Part shown: positions 12,584-22,899 of the stretch, one piece after another | Layout: each line of letters starts with the position of its first letter | Position numbering within the stretch: the stretch's first letter is position 1 | Assembly: GCA_943735955.1 (NCBI GenBank) | Contig: OX030965.1 | Coordinates: forward strand, 3,004,201 to 3,068,200 | Reading direction: 5' to 3' | Length of the DNA: 64,000 bases | Source of the DNA: Piscicola geometra | Taxonomy: Eukaryota > Annelida > Clitellata > Hirudinida > Piscicolidae | The notes under the pieces: generated by a model | Told to the model about the DNA's origin: nothing | The model's database searches: none | Seen by the model: the letters and a program-made list of their open reading frames with translations, nothing else | Translations under genes and position numbers: made by a program

Positions 12584-14464
12584 ATGTTGTATATAACTGT
12601 AGTGATTGGCGTATGTACTGCTGGATTAGTGTGGTATTTATCAAGGAAAAATAAAGCCAGCCAACTGCATGGAAAAACCGTGGTGATCATTGGCGCCAGT
12701 TCCGGAATAGGCGAAAGTTTGGAGCTTAATTTTCTAAAAAAACATTTTTGTTTAAATAAATTTTAAAAATCAACTTTGAGTTCCAAAATTTACTTCAAAT
12801 TTGCAGGTCTTGCAGAGGCGTTTTGGAAGGCAGGATGTAAGTTGATACTGTGTGCCAGGAGAGTGTCTGAGCTGGAGAGAGTCAAGCAAAAACTGCTGAG
12901 CACTGTTTGTATGCCTATTTTAAATAATAATAATAATAAATAAGAATAAAAATATAATTTAATGAAAAAATCTTAGACTGAAAGAACTGAAGACCAAATA
13001 GAAGTAAGGCAGCTGGATGTAACCGATGGTGAAGCGGTTAGGCGCACCCTCTCGAAGACCGCTCTGGACATCCTGGTGAACAACGCGGGCATCAGTTACA
13101 GGGGCAGCATCTCAGGCACTGAGGTCAAGGTTCATCGACAGGTCATGGAGGTCAACTACTTTGGTCAAGTCGAGGCCACCAATGGTGCTAGTGAAACTTT
13201 GACTTTTCCGTTTCTTTCTGGTATTTTATCTCACAAAAGCAATTCTATTTGTACTTTTTAAACTTTTTCACAAGGTTACATCGTCATCATCATCATCATC
13301 ATCATCACAAGCTTACACCACCACCATCATCATCATCAAAAATCAACACCACCATCACCATCATCATCACAAATCAACACCACCACCACCATCATCAACA
13401 TCATCTTCACAAGCTCACACCACCACCATCAGCTGTTCTTCCAACTCTACTGAGACAGGGCTCAGGTCACATCGTCTTCATCAGCAGCCTGCAGGGAAGA
13501 CTCTCCATCCCACACCGATCCGCCTGTATGGTCCTACATCCATTCATTCATCCATCCAACAATCCATCCATTCATTTATCTCATTATCTTTCTGTTTAAA
13601 TATTAGTAGTGGCCTGATAATGATGATGATAATGATGGGGATGATGATAGTGTGATGGTTTTAGTGGTAGTGATGATGATGATGATGAAGAAGGTGGTAA
13701 TGATGTTGATGGGAATGAGGATGTCTAATCAATCTATTTCTACTAATTAGTTCCACCCTTGTATACTCATTCATGATCATCAGGATCATCATCATCATCA
13801 TCATCCTAATCATCATCATCATCATTATCACCACCATCATCATCATGACAGACTCAGCCTCAAAGCATGCATTGCAGGCGTTTGCTGACTGTCTGAGAGC
13901 TGAAGTGGATGGGAGGGGTGTCAAGGTGGGTTGAGGGGGAGGGGGAGGGGTGTCAAGGTGGGTTGGAGGTGGAGGGGTGTCAAGGTAGGTTGAAGGGGGA
14001 GGGGGAGGGATAAGGGTGTCAAGGTGGATAGGAGGGGTGTCAAGGTAGGTTGAAGGGGGAGGGATAATTAGAGGAGTGGATGAGAAGGGGCGGGTTAGGA
14101 AAAAGTGGTTGGATGAGGAGGGATGGGTTAGAAGGGATAGATGCGGATTAGTAGGTTAAAGGGGTTTGGGGAGTGGGTGGACTGGTAAAGATGGATGAAA
14201 AGAGATGGGGCGAAGAGAGTGGATGAGAATGTGTTGGTGGGTTAGAGTGTGTGGATGAGAAGAGGTGAGTTGGATGAGAAGAGGTGAGTTGGATGTGGTG
14301 GATGAGAAGAAGTGAGTTGGAGGAGGTGGATGAGAAGAGGTGAGTTGGATGAGGTGGATGAGAAGAGGTGAGTTGGAAGGTCGAAGTTGTTTTGGTTAGA
14401 AAGGATGAAGCACCACTGAAATGATGAAATGTATATCCTCCTTATCATCATCATCATCATTATT

Positions 14465-14538
<74 letters not shown>

Positions 14539-14790
14539 TTGAGTTCCCATGCCATCCCATCTACAGGTGACAGTGGTGTCACCAGCGTATGTGCAGACAT
14601 CCCTCTCTCTAAGCGCCTTACACGGAGATGGCAGCAAGCATGGAGGTACGCTTGATGATGATGTTGCTGGTGATGATGATGATCCTGGTAGTGTTGATCA
14701 CGAGTTTATAAAATAGAACTTGAGAATGAAGTTCATCTGTTTAACTCAAAGGTTATTCTCTATCACCTACACTGGATAAGTTAACCACGA

Positions 14791-14853
<63 letters not shown>

Positions 14854-15591
14854 ACTCATCATCATCTTCACGACTTCAGTGATGGATGAAAACCAGAAGA
14901 AAGGAATGCTGCCTTCAGAGCTGGCAGACAGGGTGCTTGTAGCTATTGACAATCAAGAGTCAGGTGAGACATCATCATCATCATCACTATGTCTATCTTC
15001 ATCTTCATCATCATTATCACTACTGCCATCATTATCATCAATATCATATTAATAATAATAATAATTACGAGCATTATTATAATGGCGTATAACCGGAACG
15101 AGCTTCGAGGCCACGAAGGCTGCATATTTTCAATTCGCGCTAAGGGGCTACTAGGGCATCGGTTGCACTTGAACCTAGGACCATTTTCCATGGGTCAAGG
15201 CGAGAGCCTTTACACACCCACCACACCCAACCGCTCAACCACTCACCCACAACATTCGAGAACCAGCCCAACACATTTGACCACCCTTCCACACTCGACC
15301 ATCCATCCACCCACCACACTCGACCACCCACTCACCCACCCACCAACCACACACACAGAGGTGCTGGTGTGCAAGTGCGTGTACAGAATGGCAGTGTACG
15401 CCAGGTGTTTGCTTCCGTCTGTCTTCTTCCGTCTGATGAGTGGGAGGGCGCTCAAGGAGGCACGTGATGCTCCTGATGATGATGTCGCACGTGATGCTCC
15501 TGATGATGATGATGATGTCGCTAGTGGTGGTCATGATGATGGTGGTGTCGCTAGTGGTGGTCATGATGATGATGCCGTGAAAAAATCTTAG
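12584..15591 (+). CDS. DHRS7B: DHRS7B-like short-chain dehydrogenase/reductase
   Basis: Eight exons: 12584-12716, 12807-12904, 12977-13184, 13433-13525, 13852-13925, 14567-14645, 14880-14963 and 15359-15591, about 333 residues, all phases consistent. An N-terminal membrane anchor (residues 2-18) precedes the NAD(P) motif GASSGIGE (37-44), NNAG (112-115) within [13 protein letters not shown], Ser165, and the catalytic YSASK (Tyr178, Lys182). Matches to human DHRS7B as I recall it include [29 protein letters not shown] and DGS..GVMD. The family uses NADP(H) in membrane-bound lipid or steroid metabolism; the substrate is uncertain. The Tyr178 codon is split between exons 4 and 5. The last 40 or so residues are a DAPDDD/ASGGHDD repeat made by triplet expansion, ending in KKS. 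The start at 12584 is the first ATG; an upstream TTG is not needed. Confidence 0.93.
13920..14400. repeat. Purine-rich minisatellites in DHRS7B intron 5
   Basis: Units such as GGTGTCAAGGTGGGTTG plus AGGGGGAGGG (13920-14060) are followed by GATGAGAAGAGGTGAGTTG units (14240-14375). Runs of three or more G could form G-quadruplexes in the transcript. A pure (CAT)n tract (about 14440-14537) stands before the acceptor at 14566. Confidence 0.85.
15078..15207 (-). mobile_element. tRNA-derived SINE, family 2, truncated copy
   Basis: Read on the minus strand it carries CTCTCGCCTTGACC, then GGTCCTAGGTTCAAGTGCAA (the B-box region), then a body ending GGTTATACGCCAT. This follows the plus-strand copy at 20466-20640 base by base with about 85% identity. 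The A-box end is missing. It lies in DHRS7B intron 7, antisense to the gene. Confidence 0.8.
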
Positions 15592-16815
15592 CCTCTTCTG
15601 AGGATGATTTGTTAATCTTTTTAGTGACGAAGATTTTTTAATTAAAAATATTTTTTTAAATGGTCTGTATTATTCACAGCCTGACCGACGCAGTCCATGT
15701 TAGAATGGTTCTCATGCGCCGAGGCGATGATGATAATGATGAGGATGATTATAACTATGATGATGATGATGATTACCATTTTGATGATGCATTAGAAATG
15801 GACGGCATTCAGATTTATTGTTAGAAAAATAGCCTCAAAAAACGTTGGAGTAAATGGCCATGCAATTAAGATGCGAGAGCATTCAATTGAGTGGGCAATC
15901 AACGAGGCAATTATACATAATTAATTGGTAGTTATAACCATGTTTTTTTTAATGCTCTGTATTATTCACAGCCTGACAGACGCAGGCCATGTTACAATGG
16001 TTCTGAGAACCATGGTCCTTATGCGCCAGAGACGCCACTCCACACGACGTACACATCTTTCAATGCATACGTCGCAAACACCGCATCATATACACTAGGT
16101 ATATGATAGTTCACGGCTGCTTGTCAAGGATTCGAACTGGCGACTTTTAAGTTGCAAGTCCGACGTCTACCATCTAAGCCATCCCTGCTGCCCAAACCAT
16201 GTTACATCTTAGTAACCAGAGGTGGGTCGAAAAGGTAAGAAGTTACAAAAAGTATAAAATAGAAGTTTTACGTTTTTATTGAAGTAGCGTAATAAGATTA
16301 AGAATAATATTTAAATTAATATAAATAATAATAATAATAGTTTAATAAGTTTTTGTGTATCGAGTGTGCGTGTTTGTAGGTAGGCACACAGTCTGAAGTC
16401 TCAAGGATGCTTAGGCATGTGTGCATGGGTGTGTACTTCAAGGGTGGATGAATGCTAGATGTTGTGTAATCTTAATCATACATATATCAATAATATCTTG
16501 CCATAAATAATCCATTAAAAATATTATTATTATGATTATTATTATTAAGGTCATCATAATCATCTCTATTTACAAATTATTACCTTACTTTGGAAAATGC
16601 TTTTGCGGAAAAGTGATGAAACCTTAATCACGTGCATGCGCTATACAAATGCACTTAGTGCACGTGACGAATTGTTACAAAATCAATGGGATGCGTGTAA
16701 TACTACTGTAACTTTGCTGCATGATAAATAAAATAGTAAGATACGAGACAATAATCCTAATCATCATAATTTATTCCAAATAATAATTTCTTATTTTTAT
16801 TTTGCTTGTTTATTA
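15592..16815. other. Spacer between converging DHRS7B and MRTF genes
   Basis: No gene is seen. It contains a short SINE family 1 fragment (15676-15726), a GAT-rich tract (15725-15775), a full SINE family 1 copy (15950-16197) and AT-rich DNA with another gcgctatacaaat-type tail near 16650. AATAAA on the minus strand at 16808-16813, just past the MRTF stop codon, is a candidate poly(A) signal. Confidence 0.6.
15950..16197 (-). mobile_element. tRNA-derived SINE, family 1, copy A (full length)
   Basis: On the minus strand the order is GGCAGCAGGGATGGCTTAGA (A box), TTGCAA in the anticodon-loop position, GTTCGAATCC (B box), an unrelated body, then a 3' tail. The TGC loop hints at a tRNA-Ala ancestor, but this is uncertain. 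The tail at 15974-15996 is identical over 23 bases to the 3' end of the LINE at 58416-58438. SINEs commonly share a 3' end with the LINE whose enzyme copies them. Confidence 0.88.
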
Positions 16816-17052
16816 TTATTCATCACTTAGAAAATCCATCACTTCCATGCCTGACTGTGGAGTGTGCATGAGGCAGTCAATGTAGCTATCATTATCAGCA
16901 CTATTATTCTCATTATTATTCATATTATTAATTATAATATTATCATTATTATTTATGTTACTTGCTTTATTATTATCATTGCTGTTTTTATGGTCGTTTT
17001 GTAGGTTATTATGCCTTTTTTCTTTATAGGCAGTTCTTGAGGTGTAAATACT

Positions 17053-17085
<33 letters not shown>

Positions 17086-17527
17086 ATTGTTGTTGTTGTT
17101 GTTGTTATTGTTGTTGTTATTGTTGTTGATATTGTTGTTGTTATTGTTGTTGTTATTGTTCAAAGTATTGTCATCATCCATCTCCATGACGTGTGGTGAC
17201 TTGATATTAGTATTGTTGTGGTTTTTAGTGACCTTGAAAGGTAGAGGAGCAAACAACGTAGCTTGGCCATTCCAAGAATTGTGATCTTTATTATTGCCAT
17301 TGCTGTTGTTGTTGTTGTTGTTGTTGTTGTTGAGATTGTTAAAGTGGTTTTTTAATTGAGTAATATTTATACTGCTGGTATCAATATTATTATTAACATT
17401 ATTAACATTAATATTATTATTATTATTGGAACGAAGATTATTTGTGATTTTATAATTATCGTTGTAGTTGTTATTATTGTTGATGACTTCTAAAACGTCA
17501 TCTAGAGAGTGCGACATGGCTGTTGTA

Positions 17528-17576
<49 letters not shown>

Positions 17577-19403
17577 GGGATAGAATGCCTACTGGCTGAA
17601 CTAATTTTTTAAGCGTTTGATGCTTTTCCACAATTTCGACTGGATACCGCTCAAACAATATATTATTATTATTATTATTTAATATATTATTGTTTTTATT
17701 ATTGTTAATGACATTTATATTATTATTATAAACAGCGTTGTTTTTATTTATGAAAGAGAGGAGATGGTTATAGTTTTGGAGAGTATCGTTGTTGCTATTG
17801 CTTATGTTGAAGAGTGTGTTGCTGAGTTGTTGGTTGACTTGTTGTTGGTTAAAGAATTGTTGCAGTGGAGGTAGTTGTGCGTCGAGTTGTTTGAGTGGAT
17901 GTTGCAGTTGCTGTGGTTGCTGATGTGGTTGTAGTTGTTGTGGATGTAGTTGTAGCGGTTGTAACTGTTGTTGTGGCTGTTGTTGCTGTTGTGGATGTAG
18001 TTGTTGCTGTTGTGGATGTAGTTGTTGTTGTTGTGGATGCATTTGTTGTTGTTGTGGATGTAGTTGTTGCTGTTGTGGATGTAGTTGTTGTTGTTGTGGA
18101 TGTAATCGTTGGCAAGATGTGGTTGTATTTGGTTGCTTGAGAGTCACCTTGGCTTGCTTCGACGAGGCGTTAGCGGTGCTGTTGCGCTCGAAGCGGCTTT
18201 GCAACTGCTTGAAAGTGCTCGATCCAATGCTGACCTCCCTCTCCAAGCCGCCGTCGCCACAACTACCACCACCACAACTACCACCGCCACAACTACCACC
18301 ACCACAACTACCACCGCCACAACTACCACCGCCACCACCGCTGATGCTGCTATCGCTGCTGCTACCTGGCAAGCTGTGGTTGCTGCTATGGTTGCTGCTG
18401 TGGTGGTTGTTGCTGTGGCCTTGAGTCAAAAAGATGCTTAGCATTTCGCTTGTGAGTTGTTGTTGTTGTGGCGGAGTGATTTTGTTGTTGTTTATGTTGT
18501 TGTTGGCAGCTATAGTGACTGATGCGGTATTGTTGGTGATGGTAGTTGAGGAGCTTAAACTTGTGTTGTTGTTGTTGTTGTTGTTGTTGCTGCTAATACC
18601 GTAGAATAAATTCATGATGGGATCATCAAAAGAATCGCTTATATCACTACTATCACCTCTATTACCATTATTATTACTATTTATAATATTAGTATCATCA
18701 TTATTATTATGATTATGATTATTATGATTATTGGTGTTATTACTCTGGACGATCATCAGGAGGCGTCTCAAGAGGTCCTCCTTCTTGTTCGTCTGCGTGA
18801 CCGCCTGCTTGTTCCTCCACCTCTCCCTCTCCAACTCGCCCTCCAGCTGACCAACCCTCCTCCGCAGTGCCGCCACCTCACTCTCTACTAGATTGTTGCT
18901 GTTGCTGTTGTTGCTGTTGTTGTTGCTGTTGTTGTTGATTAAACTGTTGGTATTATTAACGTTGTTATTGTTGGTGTTGTTGAAGCTAGTATTTCTTGTG
19001 ATGATCCTGGTAATAGTATCAACTTTGGCGCTTTCGTCAACATTGCTGTTAGCTATACTAGCGCACTTTTGTTTGTCGAAATTATAAATATTATTATTAT
19101 CATTTGTATTCACATTATTGTTAGTTTTATTATTATTAGTATTGTTATTATTAATATTATTATTGTTTTTGTTGTGGTTACTTACTATGTCAGAAGGGTC
19201 GAAAAAGAATAATGGCTTACTCTTAATTAAATCGCTCATCCCTGTTTCTAAATCGAATCTACTTTTAATATCATTGAAATTGAAATTATTATTATTATTA
19301 TTGTTGTTGTTGTTGTTGTTATTGTTATTAAAGCCATGTAAATAGATACCATCAAAACTGTTAACTTTGGCTAAGGCACTTCTTATTTTATTATTATTAT
19401 TAT

Positions 19404-19434
<31 letters not shown>

Positions 19435-22400
19435 ATAACTAATGTTAATGGGGTTTTTGTTGGCATGGTTATTGCTGTGGTTGTTGCTGAATATCTTTAA
19501 AATATCGTTAAATGTCTTGTTGTTGAAGCCAGTATCAATAAAGTTATTATTATTATAATTATTATTATTACTGAGACTATTATCAGGATTGCCTCCATGC
19601 TTGAAGATGCTCAGGAGTTCATTGAAGGTCTTGAACCTCATCGTCTCTTCGTTATTATCATTATTATTATTTAGTAAATTATTATTATTTAATATATTAT
19701 TATTATTATTATTTAATATATTATTATTATTATTATTTAATATATTATTATTATCATTATTGTTAATGTCATTATTGTTAATTTTGTTAATATTACTATC
19801 ATTTATAATATTTAAAGGACTCTTATTATTACTACTATCATTAGTATTTATAATAGGGTTTATACTATTCTTATTATTATTATAATTCATAATATTTGTA
19901 ATTTTATTTTTAATAACGTTATTATTGTTCTTATTCGTATTATTATTATTATTATTACAAACGCTAAGAGCACTATTACCAGCACCAGCACTATTACCAG
20001 CACCGCCATTGGCATTATAGAAGTTGTTGACCCTCTGGAGAAGTTGCGCCTTATTTCCGGTGGCGTTGAGGTTGTGCGCCTTGCAGAACGCCCTCAGCTC
20101 TGGCGTTTTCAGGTTGCTAAGGGAGGGGTGGTTGCTAAGGGATGGGTGGTTGCCAAGGGTGGGTTGTTGGGGATGGTGGATGGGGGAGGGGGCGAGGTGG
20201 GGCAGGATGGGGAGGAATGAGGCGTTGTTGTTGGAGGGAGGAGGAGGGGAGTTGGAGGGGTTGAGGAGGTTGGCTAGGACCTTCGCCTTGATGTCACGGA
20301 GGTTCGAGTCGATGGCGTGGGTGGAAGGAGGTGTGCTGGCATGAGAGGTGCTGCTTGATTCCTTGCCTCCCACCTGCAATTGAGGTGATGATGATGATGA
20401 TTATGTTGATCATCGTCAAAGTAATGAGGATTATGATTATGAGATTATCAAGTAATGATTATTATGGGTGAACGGGTAGCATGGGTGAACGGGTAGCTGA
20501 GTCGGCAACGACTCTCGGCTTGACCAATAATGAAAGGTCCTAGGTTCAAGTGCAACCAATGCCCTAGTAACCCAAAGGCGCAAATGAAAATATGCAGCCC
20601 AAGTGGCCTGGAAGCCCGTTCGGGTTATACGCCACTATAATAATGCTCGTCATTATTATTATTATTATTATGATCATCTGGTAATGATGATTATGAGATC
20701 ATCAAGTAATGATTATTATCTTGTAATGATTATGATAATCATCTTCATTAATCAGTTTAACAATACTTCCATTATCATTCTCACCGGTGCCACCATTCAG
20801 AGCGCACCATTATTACAGAATACAGTAAGACCATGTATAAGACGCACCCTTTTTGGCCCTACTAACAGACATAAATATGAGGTACTTGAAGATACCGCCG
20901 ACAACAACAACAAAAACAACACACCTGCCACTTGATCAGCTGCTCCTGCTGCTGCTCCAACACCAACAACGACTCGTACTTCGGCTTGCCCTTCAGCGCC
21001 CCTGGAGGGCCTGTTGTAGTTGTGGTTGTTGTAGTTGTGGTTGTGGTTGGGATGGTTGTAGTTGTAGTTATGATGGTTGTGATTGTAGTTGTGGTTGTGG
21101 TTGTTGTAGTTGTGGTTGTGATGGTTGTTGTTGTGGTGGTTGTTGTAGTTTTGATGGTTGTAGTTAAGGTTGTAGTTGTGGTTGTGATGGTTGTAGTTGT
21201 GGTTGTGATGTTTGTAGTTGTGGTTGTGATGGTTGTAGTTGTGGTTGTGATGGTTGTAGTTGTTGTAGTTGTGGTTGTGGTTGGGATGGTTGTGATTGTT
21301 GTAGTTGTGGTTGTCGTGGTTGTTGTAGTTGTGGTAGTTGTGGTTGTGGTGGTTGTAGTTGTGGTAGTTGTGGTTGTGATGGTTTTAGTTGTGGTTGTAG
21401 TTGTGGTTGTTGTAGTTGTGGTTGTGATGGTTGTAGTTGTTGTCGTGGTTGTGATGGTTGTGGTTGTGATGGCTGTGGTTGTGATGGTTGTGGTAGTTGT
21501 GGTTGTAATGGTTGTAGTTGTGGTAGTTTTAGTTGTGATGGTTGTAGTTGTAGTTGTGATGGTTGTAGTTGTGGTAGTTGTGGTTGTGGTTGTGATGGTT
21601 GTAGTTTTGGTAGTTGTGGTTGTGATGGTAGTTAGTGGTGGTTGTAGTTGTGGTAGTTGTGGTTGTGATGGTTGTAGTTGTGGTAGTTATAGTTGTTGTT
21701 GTTGTGGTTGTGATGGTTGTAGTTGTGGTAGTTAGAGTTGTTGTTGTTGTTGTATTCATTATCATGGTTGTTGTTTAAGTGTCTTTGTTGCTTTTTCATC
21801 GTGTGTTCTCATAGATCTATATAAATATACTTGAACATCAATAATAATGAAAACAAATTTGAGAAAAAAAAGCGCTATAGAAACTTATTTGATTGATTTA
21901 TTGATTGAACAACATCAAATCAGCAAGAAGCACAACACCACCACAACCCCAACACCACCACAACTACAACACCACCACAAACACAACACCACCACAACAA
22001 CAACACCACCACAACTACAACACCACCACAACTACAACACCACCACAACCACAACACCACCACAACCACAACACCACCACAACCACAACACCACCACAAC
22101 TACAACACCACCACAACTACAACACCACCACAACCACAACACCACCACAACTACAACACCACCACAACTACAACACCACCACAACAACAACACCACCACA
22201 ACCACAACACCACCACAACCACAACACCACCACAACTACAACACCACCACAACAACAACACCACCACAACAACAACACCACCACAACCACAACACCACCA
22301 CAACCACAACACCACCACAACTACAACACCACCACAACAACAACACCACCACAACTACAACACCACCACAACAACAACACCACCACAACTACATCACCAC

Positions 22401-22797
22401 CACAACAACAACAACACCACCACAACTACAACACCACCTTTATACTCATGAAACTTGATCTGCTTGGGCTTGTAGGGGTTCCTGCTCCTAATCTTCTTCT
22501 GCGACTTGAGTTGCCTGTAGGCTGTGGCAGTGCATGCCAGGGAGGAGGGGGAGAGGGTGGGCAGGGAGGGGGGTGGCTGCATGGACGAGTGGTGTTGGAG
22601 GGGAGGGACGGAGGAGGGTGCTTTGAAGTGGATGTTGTTGCTGTTGTTGTTGTTGTTGTCATTGTTTGAAAGGTTCCATAGGTTGTTGTTGTTGTTGTTA
22701 GTGTTGTGGAGGAAATGTTGTGTTGATAATAAAAGTGGAGTGATGTCAGGAGGTGGTGGTATGTTGTTGCTGTTATTTAGAGATGATGTCTTTGATC

Positions 22798-22830
<33 letters not shown>

Positions 22831-22868
22831 GTTGTTGACCAAAATGTTGTTCTTGCTGCTTTAGTATC

Positions 22869-22899
<31 letters not shown>

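Noticed and set aside
16110..16195. A tRNA gene on the minus strand
   Set aside because: A and B boxes are present, but the arms do not close into a cloverleaf and the same sequence recurs with a non-tRNA body at 1802-2016; it is a SINE head.
20940..21167. Cys/Gly-rich small secreted peptide on the plus strand
   Set aside because: It is the antisense frame of MRTF exon 8 and the adjacent GTT array; the minus-strand reading matches MRTF in phase.
20932..22458. Open frames of poly-Val or poly-Thr/His/Pro in the GTT/CAA arrays
   Set aside because: They are pure triplet-repeat translations within MRTF intron 7, on either strand, with no conserved content.
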